Source of the DNA: Sinorhizobium terangae
GTDB lineage: Bacteria > Pseudomonadota > Alphaproteobacteria > Rhizobiales > Rhizobiaceae
DNA: 64,000 nt
NCBI RefSeq assembly: GCF_009601505.1
Contig: NZ_WITC01000033.1
Coordinates: 62,001-126,000 of the forward strand
Direction: 5' to 3'
The notes beneath the pieces were generated by a model that was not told the DNA's origin, searched no databases, and saw only the letters and a list, made by a program, of their open reading frames with translations. Positions 40,962 to 50,383 of the stretch are shown piece by piece. The position numbers and the translations under genes were made by a program. Within the stretch, counting starts at the first letter, position 1; each line of letters opens with the position of its first letter.

Positions 40962-42620
40962 TCAGCGTCGGCAATAGGCCCTCACCAATTCCGGATCCTG
41001 CTCGAGGCCATCGAGCCAGGCGGGATCGAGCTTCGGCACCGACGAGAAGAGCAACTGCGAATAAGGGTGGTGCGGCGCATTGACCTTGGCCGGAGTGATG
41101 TCCTCAACCTTTTTGCCGCCATACATCACGACGATTTCGTCGCAGATCGCCTCCACCACGGAGAGATCGTGGCTGATGAAGATGTAAGAGAGACCGAGCT
41201 CGCGCTGCAATTCTTTCAGCAGCTCGATGACGGCGGCGGCGACCACCGTGTCGAGCGCCGAGGTAATCTCGTCGCAAAGGATCAACTTCGGATCGGCGGC
41301 GAGCGCCCGGGCGAAGTTGACGCGCTGCTTTTGGCCGCCGGAAAGCTCGCCCGGCCGGCGATGACGGAGGTTGCGAGGCAGGCGCACCATGTCGAGCAGC
41401 TCGTCGATGCGTGCGTTGCGCGCCTTGGCATTCATCCCGTGATAGAAGGTAAGTGGCCGGGCTAAGATGTCCTCGACGGATTTCGCCGGATTAAGCGCCG
41501 TATCGGCGTATTGGAAGACGATCTGCATTTCGCGTAGTTCATCGCGCGAGCGCTCGCGGGCGCTGCGACCGAGTTCCTTGCCGTCGAAGACAATCTTGCC
41601 GACGGCGGCCGGCAAGATGCCGGCGATGGTGCGAGCGAGCGTCGACTTGCCGCAACCGGACTCGCCGATGATACCGAGGTTGCGCCCTTTCTCCACCTTG
41701 AGACTGACATGCTCGACGGCGCGCACAAGCGGCAAGCCGTCGCTCTGGGACGGACCGTATCCCGCGACCAGGTTTTCGATCTTCAGAAGCGGAGCCGGGG
41801 CGGTCTCGGCTGTGTCGGCAGCCTCCCGGGGCTTTGGTTCAAAGGCGGAGAGGAGTTCGCGCGTGTAAGGGTGCTTGGCGTTCGAGAGGATTTCCTCGGT
41901 GGTGCCGACCTCCTGTACCTCGCCGCCCTTCAATACGATGATGCGGTCGGCGATCTGGGCGACCACCGCGAGGTCATGGGAGACATAGACGCCGGCAATG
42001 CCGCCCTTCTTCATCACCGACTTGAAGGCGCGCAGCACCTCGATCTGCGTCGTTACGTCGAGCGCCGTTGTCGGCTCGTCGAAGATGACGAGCTTAGGAC
42101 CACCGATAAGCGCCATGGCCGCGGAAAGACGCTGCAGTTGCCCGCCGGAAACCTGGTGCGGATAGCGGCCTCCGATCGTCTCGGGCTCGGGCAGCGACAG
42201 CGCGCGGAATAGGCCGACGGCGCGGGAGCGCGCCTCGTCGGCCGCCATGAGCCCGTGGATACGGGTGACCTCGATCACCTGGTCCATGATCGTGGCGGCC
42301 GGATTGAATGCGGCGGCGGCGGATTGCGGAACATAGGTGACTTCGGTGCCGCGCACCCTCGCGCGCTGCTTTTCGCTGAGGGTCATCATATCCTTTCCAG
42401 CCACCGAGACGCTGCCGCCGGCAACGCGACAGCCCGGACGGGCATATCCCATCAGCGTCAGCGCTATCGTCGTCTTGCCCGAGCCGCTTTCGCCGATCAG
42501 CGCCACGATCTCGCCTTCGGCGATGTCGAGGCTGACGCCGTTGATGATCTCGACGCGGCGGCCGGAATCGGTGGTGGCTTCGACCTTCAGGTCACGGATT
42601 TCTACGAGATTGCCCATCAT
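40962..42620 (-). CDS. Oligopeptide-type ABC transporter, fused dual ATPase (DppDF-like)
   Basis: A 552-aa protein with two ATP-binding domains in one chain. First domain: Walker A GESGSGKTTIALTL near residue 39 and signature VSGGQLQRLSAAMAL near 159. Second: Walker A GESGCGKSTLARTI near 318 and LSGGQKQRVNFARAL near 425. In most rhizobia these are separate genes, so the fusion is notable but common in this subfamily. It is the last gene of the importer operon and overlaps the permease stop by 4 bases. Drives uptake by the two permeases. Confidence 0.93.
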   Translation of the reverse strand: MMGNLVEIRDLKVEATTDSGRRVEIINGVSLDIAEGEIVALIGESGSGKTTIALTLMGYARPGCRVAGGSVSVAGKDMMTLSEKQRARVRGTEVTYVPQSAAAAFNPAATIMDQVIEVTRIHGLMAADEARSRAVGLFRALSLPEPETIGGRYPHQVSGGQLQRLSAAMALIGGPKLVIFDEPTTALDVTTQIEVLRAFKSVMKKGGIAGVYVSHDLAVVAQIADRIIVLKGGEVQEVGTTEEILSNAKHPYTRELLSAFEPKPREAADTAETAPAPLLKIENLVAGYGPSQSDGLPLVRAVEHVSLKVEKGRNLGIIGESGCGKSTLARTIAGILPAAVGKIVFDGKELGRSARERSRDELREMQIVFQYADTALNPAKSVEDILARPLTFYHGMNAKARNARIDELLDMVRLPRNLRHRRPGELSGGQKQRVNFARALAADPKLILCDEITSALDTVVAAAVIELLKELQRELGLSYIFISHDLSVVEAICDEIVVMYGGKKVEDITPAKVNAPHHPYSQLLFSSVPKLDPAWLDGLEQDPELVRAYCRR

Positions 42621-43480
42621 TCGCTCCGATCCCGGATCTTACGCGGCAGGTTGTCGATCAGCAGGTTCACGCTGATGGTGAGGCTGGCGATCGCAAAGGA
42701 GGGAGCCATCACCGCCGGTGCGCCAAAGGGAAGGCCGCCGATGTTCTCGCGCACGAGAGCCCCCCAGTCGGCATAGGGCGGCTGGACGCCAAGGCCGAGA
42801 AAGGAGAGGCCGGAGAGCAGGAGAACGATGAAGACGAAGCGGATGCCGAGGTCGGCAAGTACCGGGCCGATGATGTTCGGCAGGATTTCCGAGCGGATGA
42901 GATAAAGCGTGCTCTCGCCGCGGATCCGGGCGACGGTGATGAAATCCATCGCGTTGATATTTACGGCAAGCGCGCGGGCGAAGCGGTAGGCGCCTGGGAT
43001 GTAGATCACCGACAGCGTCAGGATCAGCACCGGAATGGACGAGCCGACGGCGGCGACCACCACGAGGCCGAAGAGCTTGCTCGGGATCGAGTTGAGGGCG
43101 TCGAGGAAGCGGCTCAGGACCGTGTCGAGCCACCCGCCGGCGACCGCTGCGATCATGCCGAGGACCACCCCGGTGAAACAGGCGATGGTGACTGCTGCAA
43201 GCGAGATGCCGACCGTGTAGCGGGCACCCATCAGAATCCGCGAAAACATATCGCGGCCGAGGTAATCGGAGCCGAGCCAGAAGTCGCGGCTCATCGGGCC
43301 GAAGTAATCGAGGTCAACGATTTCCCCGACCGGGTAGGGGATGATCAGCGGCGCGAAGATCGCGACGAGCGCCCAGCAAAGGATGATCGAAAGGCCGACC
43401 ATCCCGACGATATTGAAGCGATAGCCGAGCCGGGTTCCGGAAATCCGGGCAGACTTGGTCTCAGAATGGGTCATTGTCAT
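42617..43480 (-). CDS. Oligopeptide-type ABC permease (DppC-like)
   Basis: A 287-aa permease with about six membrane segments, first near residues 25-52 (NIVGMVGLSIILCWALVAIF). DppC features: the extracellular WLGSDYLGRDMFSRILMGAR near 90 and the coupling motif near 195 (ITVARIRGESTLYLIRSEIL). Stop overlaps the ATPase start and start overlaps the DppB stop, so the operon is tightly coupled. Confidence 0.93.
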   Translation of the reverse strand: MTMTHSETKSARISGTRLGYRFNIVGMVGLSIILCWALVAIFAPLIIPYPVGEIVDLDYFGPMSRDFWLGSDYLGRDMFSRILMGARYTVGISLAAVTIACFTGVVLGMIAAVAGGWLDTVLSRFLDALNSIPSKLFGLVVVAAVGSSIPVLILTLSVIYIPGAYRFARALAVNINAMDFITVARIRGESTLYLIRSEILPNIIGPVLADLGIRFVFIVLLLSGLSFLGLGVQPPYADWGALVRENIGGLPFGAPAVMAPSFAIASLTISVNLLIDNLPRKIRDRSE

Positions 43481-44427
43481 CGTAGCCTCGGATTGGAAAG
43501 GATGGCGATGATGTCCGCTGTCGTGATCAGGAGCAGGTAGCCGAGACAGAAGATCATCGCGCAGCTCTGGATCAGCGGCAGATCGCGCGTGGAGACAGCA
43601 TCGACCATCAGCTTGGCAATACCGGGATAATTGAAGATCGTCTCGACGATAATGACGCCGCCGAGCAGATAGGAGAGCGAAAGCGCGACCGCATTAACAA
43701 TCGGCCCCAGAGCATTTGGTAGCGCATGGCGAAACACCATGCGCGGCCGGGAGGCGCCCTTGAGCAGCGCCATCTCCACATAGGGCGTGTTGAGCGTCTC
43801 AATCACTGCCGCGCGCGTCATACGGATCATCTGAGCCGAGATGACGAAGGTGAGTGTGATCACCGGCATGGCATAGATGCGCAGAAGATCGGTGAGCGAC
43901 GTCACCTCATTGGCGAAGGAGAGCGCCGGCAGCCATTTCAGATAGACGGCGAAGATCAGCACGGCTGAGGTCGCTATCATGAATTCCGGCACGGAGATGA
44001 CGCCGATCGTCAACACGGTGACGATGCGGTCGTAGAGCGAGCCGCGCAGCATCGCTGCCGTGATGCCGAGCGTGAGTGCGATCGGCACGGAGAAGAGGGC
44101 GGTGACGCCGGCGAGCTGCAGCGTGTTAACAAGGCGCCCGCCAATCAGATCTGCGACCGGCATCTCGTTAGCATAGGATGTGCCGAGGTCGCCTTGCAGC
44201 AAACCGACGATCCAGCGCAGGAAGCGGAAGATTGCCGGTTCGTCGAGATGCATGGCCTGGCGCAGACCTTCGACGGCCTCCGGCGTGGCGGCCTGGCCGA
44301 GCAGGATCGACGCGGTATCTCCCGGCAGGAGTGTCGTCGCGAAGAAGACGGCGAAGGAAACGATCACCAAGGTGATCACGGCGATGAGCAATCTGCTCAG
44401 CACAAGGGATAGGACACGGTTGTTCAC
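43477..44427 (-). CDS. Oligopeptide-type ABC permease (DppB-like)
   Basis: A 316-aa permease. The start is GTG at 44427 with GAGAGGGAG upstream. First membrane segment LLIAVITLVIVSFAVFFATT near residue 12, then the DppB GDTASILLGQAATPEAVEGL periplasmic loop and the coupling segment near 210 (ALLKGASRPRMVFRHAL). Pairs with DppC-like protein. Confidence 0.93.
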   Translation of the reverse strand: MNNRVLSLVLSRLLIAVITLVIVSFAVFFATTLLPGDTASILLGQAATPEAVEGLRQAMHLDEPAIFRFLRWIVGLLQGDLGTSYANEMPVADLIGGRLVNTLQLAGVTALFSVPIALTLGITAAMLRGSLYDRIVTVLTIGVISVPEFMIATSAVLIFAVYLKWLPALSFANEVTSLTDLLRIYAMPVITLTFVISAQMIRMTRAAVIETLNTPYVEMALLKGASRPRMVFRHALPNALGPIVNAVALSLSYLLGGVIIVETIFNYPGIAKLMVDAVSTRDLPLIQSCAMIFCLGYLLLITTADIIAILSNPRLR

Positions 44428-44519
44428 GGCGCTCCCTCTCGGCTTTCAGGACAGGTTTCGAACCATAATGCCGAGGGGCCGCAGCGATGCGGCTGCAGCC
44501 CCCAAGCCCAGTTGCTCAA

Positions 44520-46130
44520 TCAGGCCTCGAGCCAGACATATTCCGCAAAAGCATAACCCATCTGCCCACCAAGCGGATTGGCTTCCAAGCCCTTGAGCTT
44601 GGCGGTGATCGCGTCGACGTTGGAGATATAGGCCGGAATGATGGTGCCGGCCTCGTTGGCGACCATTACCTGCATCTCGTTGTAGATCGCCTTGCGCTTC
44701 TCCTGGTCGAGCGAGCCGCGCGCCTCGATCAGCATCTTATCGAATTTCTCCGATTTGTATTGGCTCTCGTTCCACGGAGCCTCCGAGGCGTAGAGCAGCG
44801 AGAACAGGATATCCGGTGTCGGACGCGGGTTGATATTGCCGAAGTGGACCGGCGCCTTCAGCCAGTAATTGTCCCAATAACCGTCCGAGGGTACGCGCTG
44901 GACGTCGAGCTTCAGGCCGATCTCGGCCGCAGAGGCCTGGATGATCATTGCCATGTCGATCGCCGAGTTGGCCGCCTCAGATGCGATCACTGGGATCGAC
45001 TGTCCCAGCACGCCGGCCTTCTCGAAGTGGAACTTCGCCTTCTCGGGATCAAAGGCGCGCGGCTTCAGGTCGGGATTGTGATAGAAGTTGGCCGGGGATA
45101 CCGGCTGGTCGTTACCGACCTCGCCCAAGCCGCGCAGCGCCGATTTGACGATCTGCTCGCGGTTGACGAGGTACTTCATGCCCTCGACGAAGTCGCGCTT
45201 GCTGCCGGGTTCCATGTCCAACCGCATGTTGAGATTGGTGTAGTTGCCGGAGGTGGTCTTCGAGAGCACGAAGCCATCGCCCTGGCTCTCGACCAGGCGC
45301 ATCGAACGCGGATTGATTGTGGCGGCCAAATGGATATCACCGGACAGGAGCGCATTCACGCGCGAGCTGTCGTCGCTGATCGCGAAATACTCGAAGGAAT
45401 CGACGTGCGGTCCGGACTTCCAGTAATTCTTGTTCTTGATACCAACGGAGCGCACGCCTGGCTCGAAGACCTCTCTTACGAAAGCGCCCGTGCCGTTCCC
45501 CTTGGAGAAGTCGGTGGTGCCGTCGGCGACGATCATGAAGTGGTGCATCGACAGGATGGTCGGCAGGTCGGCGTTCGGATTGGCAAGCGTGATTTCGACG
45601 GTCTGCTTGTCAACCGCCCTGAAGCCGGTCATCTGTGCGGCGATCTTTGCGACCTTCGATCCGACGGATGGATCGAGATGGCGTTTCAACGAGAAGACCA
45701 CGTCGTCGGCGGTCAACGGCTTGCCGTCGTGGAAGGTGACGCCCTTCCTAAGCTTGACTGTCCAGGTCTTCGCATCTTTGGTATCGATCGTTTCGGCCAG
45801 CTCCATCTGCGGCGTACCGCTTTTATCGAGGAAGGTGAGGCGGTTATAGAAGGAGCAGCAGCGCACATAGTCGGTAGACAGCGACGCCTTGGCCGGGTCG
45901 AGCGTGTCGGCGGTGGAGGATGACCAGCCGGCTGCCTTGAGCACGCCGCCGGAAACCGGTGTCGCCGCAACCGCATTACCGGCTCGGCCGAGCACGAGGG
46001 TGCCTGCGGAGAGGGCGACACCGCCGGCCAGCATCATCTGCAGCAGTTCGCGGCGGGTGGCGCCGCGACGGATGGCGTTTTCGACCATGGCGTCGTCGGA
46101 TTTGGTCCAATTGGTGATCTTGTCGTTCAT
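44520..46130 (-). CDS. Oligopeptide-type ABC substrate-binding protein
   Basis: A 536-aa periplasmic protein. The leader carries a twin-arginine motif, ATRRELLQMMLAGG near residue 25, with hydrophobic stretch LSAGTLVLGRAG; Tat export is thus likely. The body is the SBP family 5: DTLDPAKASLSTDYVRCCSF near 75 and KTWTVKLRKGVTFHDGKPLT near 114. AAGGGGA precedes the ATG. Ligand unknown; the surrounding genes suggest an amine- or amino-acid-containing compound rather than a peptide. It is the first gene of the importer operon, 92 bases from the permease. Confidence 0.93.
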   Translation of the reverse strand: MNDKITNWTKSDDAMVENAIRRGATRRELLQMMLAGGVALSAGTLVLGRAGNAVAATPVSGGVLKAAGWSSSTADTLDPAKASLSTDYVRCCSFYNRLTFLDKSGTPQMELAETIDTKDAKTWTVKLRKGVTFHDGKPLTADDVVFSLKRHLDPSVGSKVAKIAAQMTGFRAVDKQTVEITLANPNADLPTILSMHHFMIVADGTTDFSKGNGTGAFVREVFEPGVRSVGIKNKNYWKSGPHVDSFEYFAISDDSSRVNALLSGDIHLAATINPRSMRLVESQGDGFVLSKTTSGNYTNLNMRLDMEPGSKRDFVEGMKYLVNREQIVKSALRGLGEVGNDQPVSPANFYHNPDLKPRAFDPEKAKFHFEKAGVLGQSIPVIASEAANSAIDMAMIIQASAAEIGLKLDVQRVPSDGYWDNYWLKAPVHFGNINPRPTPDILFSLLYASEAPWNESQYKSEKFDKMLIEARGSLDQEKRKAIYNEMQVMVANEAGTIIPAYISNVDAITAKLKGLEANPLGGQMGYAFAEYVWLEA

Positions 46131-46195
46131 GTCATTCCCCTTTTCGTCTGTTGGCGGGCTGCCCGTCTTCCGTGGGCTTAGACCCAGTGAACTGG

Positions 46196-46909
46196 TTAGC
46201 TACGTGCGACGGCCACGGCATCGGCGAGGCCGGCCATGGAGGTGAAGTGGTAGTCGGGCTCGGTGAACTCGGCCGGCTCTATGGTGCCGCCGTAACCTTC
46301 CTGCGCGTGGCGTCGCTCGATCCAGCAGTTGGTCAGCCCAAGCTTCCGTGAAATGCCGATGTCGTGGTACTGGCTCTGCGCGACATGCAGGACATCGTCC
46401 TTCGAATTGCCTTCCGAGCCGATGAAGTCGAAAACCTTCTGAAAGAAGGCGGGATCAGGCTTTTCGGTGCCGGTATCGTCGGCGGTGAAGGCGGCGTAGA
46501 AGGGATCGCCCAGTTCCTTGGCGAAGAAATCGAAGGCCCAGCGGCGCGCATTGGTCATAGCGACAAGCCGGTAATCCTTCGCAAGGCGCGCCAGCGCTTC
46601 GGCGCTGTCTCCGAAGGCCCTCCAGTTCCCGGCGGAGTCCCTCAGACGCTCGCCATATTTCCGCTCAGTCGGAAGGCCGAGCTTCGGCGCGATTTCAAGA
46701 TAGACGCGCACCAGATCGTCCGGGAAGAGGTCGGCGTCCTTGGAGTAGCGCGCCGTGCGGTAGAGGCTGAGCGCCTCCTCGCCGTCGATCGTGACACCAG
46801 CCTCGGCGGCGATGCCGGCAAGGCAATCCTTGAGGCCGCCCTCGAAGTCGATCAGCGTGCCGACGACGTCGAACGTCATGTATTTGAATTCGGGAAGGCT
46901 CTTGTACAC
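46196..46909 (-). CDS. HAD-superfamily type II hydrolase (first copy)
   Basis: A 237-aa haloacid dehalogenase-type hydrolase. The start is GTG at 46909, supported by GGGGAA 6 bases before; longer frames are unsupported. Nucleophile Asp in MTFDVVGTLIDF near residue 13 (the usual FDAYGTL reads VVGTL), then the Lys region VAMTNARRWAFD near 108 and the acidic loop KPDPAFFQ near 147. Such proteins act as phosphatases or L-2-haloacid dehalogenases. It stands between the binding-protein gene and the aminotransferase on the same strand. A second, different copy is at 49698. Confidence 0.85.
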   Translation of the reverse strand: MYKSLPEFKYMTFDVVGTLIDFEGGLKDCLAGIAAEAGVTIDGEEALSLYRTARYSKDADLFPDDLVRVYLEIAPKLGLPTERKYGERLRDSAGNWRAFGDSAEALARLAKDYRLVAMTNARRWAFDFFAKELGDPFYAAFTADDTGTEKPDPAFFQKVFDFIGSEGNSKDDVLHVAQSQYHDIGISRKLGLTNCWIERRHAQEGYGGTIEPAEFTEPDYHFTSMAGLADAVAVARS

Positions 46910-47152
46910 ATCGATTCCCCAGTTTTTTCGCGTCCCAGGCCGGAACGCCGACTTCATCAAGAAGAATATTCTGTTCCCGTCGGCGGGATGTTTTCCCCCG
47001 CTCTTGCTGGAAAGGCCGCATATGCTGGGATCCGGCCGCTTCCTTGATTTGAGTTTGGCAGTTGTGCCGCGCTGGAGTCTCTGAAAGGGCACCGTGGCGC
47101 GGCACAAAATTTCGAATATGGCGGTTCCGCGATATATCGCGTCAGTCGTCCA

Positions 47153-48529
47153 TCAGGCCCTCAAAGCCTGGCGAACATCCAGGTCTTCCAAGGTCTCGTC
47201 CAACGTTTGGCGGGTGCGCTCGACGATTGCGTCGATCTCCGCTTCGGTGCAGCAGAGCGGCGGCGCGTAGCCCAGCACGCCATTGGCGAAGGCACGGATG
47301 ACAAGGCCGTTTTCCCAGGCACGGTCGAAGATGCGGCGCGCCGGCTCCGCGGCTGCCGGCAAAGGGGTCTTCCTCACTTTGTCGACGACGAGCTCGACGG
47401 CGGCCAGCATGCCGCGGCCGCGCACATCGCCGACGAGCGGGTGGTCTCTCAGGCTTTCAAGGCCCTGCATCAGACGGGCACCGGCCTTCCGCCCGTTTTC
47501 CAGCAGACCGCCTTCGTAAAGCTTCAGCACTTCCAGGCCGACCGCCGCACTGACCGGATGAGCCGAATAGGTATAGCCGTGGCCGACGGCGGCAGCGCCG
47601 GCACCGTCGGCGATCGTCTGATAGACATGGTCGGCCATGAAGACCGCGCCCATCGGAACATAGCCGGAGGTAAGCCCCTTCGCCGTGGCGATGAAATCCG
47701 GCACGATCTCGTCCTCCTCGCAGGCGAAGAGCGGGCCAGTGCGGCCGAAGCCGGTGATCACCTCGTCTGCAACGAACAGGATGCCGAGCTCGCGGCAGAG
47801 TTCGCGCATCGCCTTCATCCAGCCCTTGGGCGGCACCAGCACGCCGCCCGAGCCCTGGATCGGCTCGGCGTAGAAGGCGGCGACCCGTTCGGGGCCGATT
47901 TCCTCGACCTTGCGCCTCAGCGCGGCGAGCGAGGCGTCGATGATCGCCTGCGGAGCCTCACCCACCGGATTGCGGTAGGCATAATGCGACGGGATCTTGT
48001 GCTGCCAGTCGAAAGGAATGCCGAAGCCGGCATGGAAGGCCGGCAGCGCGGTCAGCCCGGCGCCGACCGTCGAGGAGCCGTGATAGCCCTGTTCGACCGA
48101 GATGAATTGATCGCGCTGCGGCTCGCCACGGGCAATCCAATAGTAGCGGATGAAGCGGATCGTACTGTCGACGGCATCGGAGCCGCCTAGCGTAAAATAG
48201 ACATGGTTGAGATCGCCTGGCGCGCGTTCGGCGAGTTCCGAAGCGAGGCGGATTGCCGGCTCCGAACCGAGGCCGAAATAGGCCGTCGCGTAGGGCAGTT
48301 CACGCATCTGCTTTGCCGCCGCCTCGACGATGCTCTCATGTCCGTAGCCGGCATTGACGCACCAGAGGCCGGCGAAACCGTCGATCAGCTGCTTGCCCGA
48401 AGCGTCGGTAACCGTCGCGCCCTTGGCAGAGGCGAGCACGCGCACGCCGAGCTTTTCGTGGCTGCGATAGGAGGCGACCGGATGGATGAGGTGGGCGCGA
48501 TCGAGTTCGATGAGAGAGTTGCTGTACAT
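47153..48529 (-). CDS. Class III pyridoxal-phosphate aminotransferase
   Basis: A 458-aa omega-aminotransferase. The ATG at 48529 follows GGAG by 7 bases (a TTG one codon earlier is the frame limit). PLP contacts: SDAVDSTIRFIRYYW near residue 110, FVADEVITGFGRTG near 246 with the ring Asp, and the Schiff-base Lys in IATAKGLTSGYVP near 284. The likely reaction is transfer of an amino group from putrescine, 4-aminobutyrate or beta-alanine to pyruvate. Genes for aldehyde and succinate-semialdehyde dehydrogenases nearby fit a polyamine or GABA route. It overlaps nothing; the GNAT gene ends 14 bases upstream. Confidence 0.92.
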   Translation of the reverse strand: MYSNSLIELDRAHLIHPVASYRSHEKLGVRVLASAKGATVTDASGKQLIDGFAGLWCVNAGYGHESIVEAAAKQMRELPYATAYFGLGSEPAIRLASELAERAPGDLNHVYFTLGGSDAVDSTIRFIRYYWIARGEPQRDQFISVEQGYHGSSTVGAGLTALPAFHAGFGIPFDWQHKIPSHYAYRNPVGEAPQAIIDASLAALRRKVEEIGPERVAAFYAEPIQGSGGVLVPPKGWMKAMRELCRELGILFVADEVITGFGRTGPLFACEEDEIVPDFIATAKGLTSGYVPMGAVFMADHVYQTIADGAGAAAVGHGYTYSAHPVSAAVGLEVLKLYEGGLLENGRKAGARLMQGLESLRDHPLVGDVRGRGMLAAVELVVDKVRKTPLPAAAEPARRIFDRAWENGLVIRAFANGVLGYAPPLCCTEAEIDAIVERTRQTLDETLEDLDVRQALRA

Positions 48530-48543
48530 CAAAAATCTCCGGA

Positions 48544-49380
48544 TCAGCCGAGCGCCTGGTTGGCGAGGGCAAAGGTGTTAGCGATGGGATCGGCGGATCG
48601 GCGGATCGGCGGCTTCATCATGGCGATGCCGCCGCCGACATGGGCCATTCCCAGTTCGGCAAGCCAGGGCGCGAGGCCGGTGGCGGCCGTGGTGTCCACT
48701 CTGAGGAACCGGCCAGGCCGTGCGGCAATGAAATGCGCGACAAGCGCCTTGGCATCATCAAGGTCGGCGGCAACGACCGGCCCGATGACCTCGCCGCGGC
48801 CAAACGGGCGTATCGCCGCGAAACCCGAGACACGGCCTTCACGGCGGCGGATGGCGAATTCACCGGCTCTGGCGAGATAAGCGACCAATCCTTTGCGGTC
48901 GGCGCCGAATGCGCGGCGGTCGAGCGCCGCGATAGCGTCGATGTCGGCAGCGGTTGCGCTCTCGATCCCCCGCGGCGCGGCGACGGCGCCGACCACACCC
49001 TGGTGCTGCAGCACGCGCCCGGTCTCCTGAAAGCCAAGTTTCTCATAGAGCGCCAACCCCTCGGTGGTCGCCACGAGCCGCAGCGGTCGATCGCCGGCGA
49101 TCCGCAGCGCGGCGTCCATGAGCGTCCGGCCGAGACCGCGGCCGCGCATCGTCTCGTCGACGATGACCATATTGATCGTCGCGCAGTTCGCCTTATAGGG
49201 CGTGACGAGCACAGTGCCGACGACCCGGGCATCCTCGATGGCCACCACGCCTTCGCTCAAGGCGAGCGCCATCTGCCAATCCTCCAGGCGATGCGGCCAG
49301 CCGGCCTGCCGGGAGAGCCTGACGGCGGCTTCCAGATGCTCGGTACCGAAGGCAGTGATCTCGATCTGATTTGTCTGCAT
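48544..49380 (-). CDS. GNAT-family acetyltransferase with two domains
   Basis: A 278-aa protein. The ATG at 49380 is preceded by AAGGA by 7 bases; five residues more are possible from 49395. First GNAT core near residues 60-90 has the acetyl-CoA loop VDETMRGRGLGRTLMDAALR; a second, weaker acyltransferase-like half follows (GRVSGFAAIRPFGRGEVIGP near 190). Probably N-acetylates an amine or amino acid. It is the first gene of the unit with the aminotransferase. Confidence 0.85.
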   Translation of the reverse strand: MQTNQIEITAFGTEHLEAAVRLSRQAGWPHRLEDWQMALALSEGVVAIEDARVVGTVLVTPYKANCATINMVIVDETMRGRGLGRTLMDAALRIAGDRPLRLVATTEGLALYEKLGFQETGRVLQHQGVVGAVAAPRGIESATAADIDAIAALDRRAFGADRKGLVAYLARAGEFAIRRREGRVSGFAAIRPFGRGEVIGPVVAADLDDAKALVAHFIAARPGRFLRVDTTAATGLAPWLAELGMAHVGGGIAMMKPPIRRSADPIANTFALANQALG

Positions 49381-49697
49381 GTGGATGTCCTTCATTTCCT
49401 GCCCTGAACTCTGCAGGAGTGGTGGCCGGCAGATCGTCTGAAGGCTGCGGCCCGCGCGATATCTTATAGCTTTGCTCTCGCGGGCTGCCGCATCTTATGC
49501 TGGCAGGCAGGAGCGGATGCGAAATGTGCGCGGCAAGAAGCAGGGCGGCGGGCAACGCTCGCAACCTTCTGCCAAAGCCGACTTTGGATACGATAGATTC
49601 TGCTTCGATCGTTGCGAAATCAGGTGAGCCGAGGAATGAGCTGGCGCCTATGATCTTACACGTAAACCCTGGTCCCGCTCTTTCAAGGATAGTTCAC

Positions 49698-50366
49698 ATG
49701 TCGACCTTCCGGCCGAAATACATCACCTTCGACTGCTATGGCACGCTGACCAACTTCCAGATGGCGGAAGCGGCGCGCGACCTCTACGGCGAACAACTCG
49801 ACGAGCCGCGCATGGCGGAGTTCATCAAGAATTTCGCCGCCTATCGCCTCGACGAGATCCTCGGCGACTGGAAGCCCTATGCGGAGGTGGTGCACAATTC
49901 GCTCGAACGGACCTGCAAGCGCAATGGCATAAAATTCCGCGAGGAAGCGGCGCGCATGGTCTATGAGCGCGTCCCGAGTTGGGGTCCGCATCCCGACGTG
50001 CCTGCCGGTCTCGCCAAGGTCGCAAAAGAGATTCCTCTGGTCATTCTCTCGAATGCGATGAACTCGCAGATCATGTCGAACGTCGAAAAGCTGGGCGCTC
50101 CCTTCCACGCCGTCTACACTGCCGAACAGGCCCAGGCTTACAAGCCGCGTTTCAAGGCGTTCGAATACATGCTCGACATGCTCGGCTGCGGTCCGGAGGA
50201 CATTCTTCACTGCTCGTCCTCCTTCCGCTATGACCTGATGTCGGCGCATGACCTCGGCATCAAAAACAAGGTCTGGGTCAATCGCGGCCACGAGCCGGCC
50301 AATCCCTATTACGGCTACGTGGAGATCACCGGTATCTCCGGCCTGCCGGGCGTCGTCGGGCTCTAA
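49698..50366 (+). CDS. HAD-superfamily type II hydrolase (second copy)
   Basis: A 222-aa haloacid dehalogenase-type protein. The ATG at 49698 follows AAGGA by 8 bases; a longer frame starting at 49497 lacks a ribosome site. Motif I is ITFDCYGTLTNFQ near residue 10, with the nucleophile Asp, motif II VILSNAMNSQI near 116, and the YKPRFKAFEYML Lys loop near 150. It differs from the copy at 46196 in motif I. The FAD oxidase gene begins 17 bases later, so the two are co-transcribed. Confidence 0.87.
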   Translation: MSTFRPKYITFDCYGTLTNFQMAEAARDLYGEQLDEPRMAEFIKNFAAYRLDEILGDWKPYAEVVHNSLERTCKRNGIKFREEAARMVYERVPSWGPHPDVPAGLAKVAKEIPLVILSNAMNSQIMSNVEKLGAPFHAVYTAEQAQAYKPRFKAFEYMLDMLGCGPEDILHCSSSFRYDLMSAHDLGIKNKVWVNRGHEPANPYYGYVEITGISGLPGVVGL

Positions 50367-50383
50367 GAGAAGGCGCGTTCGCC

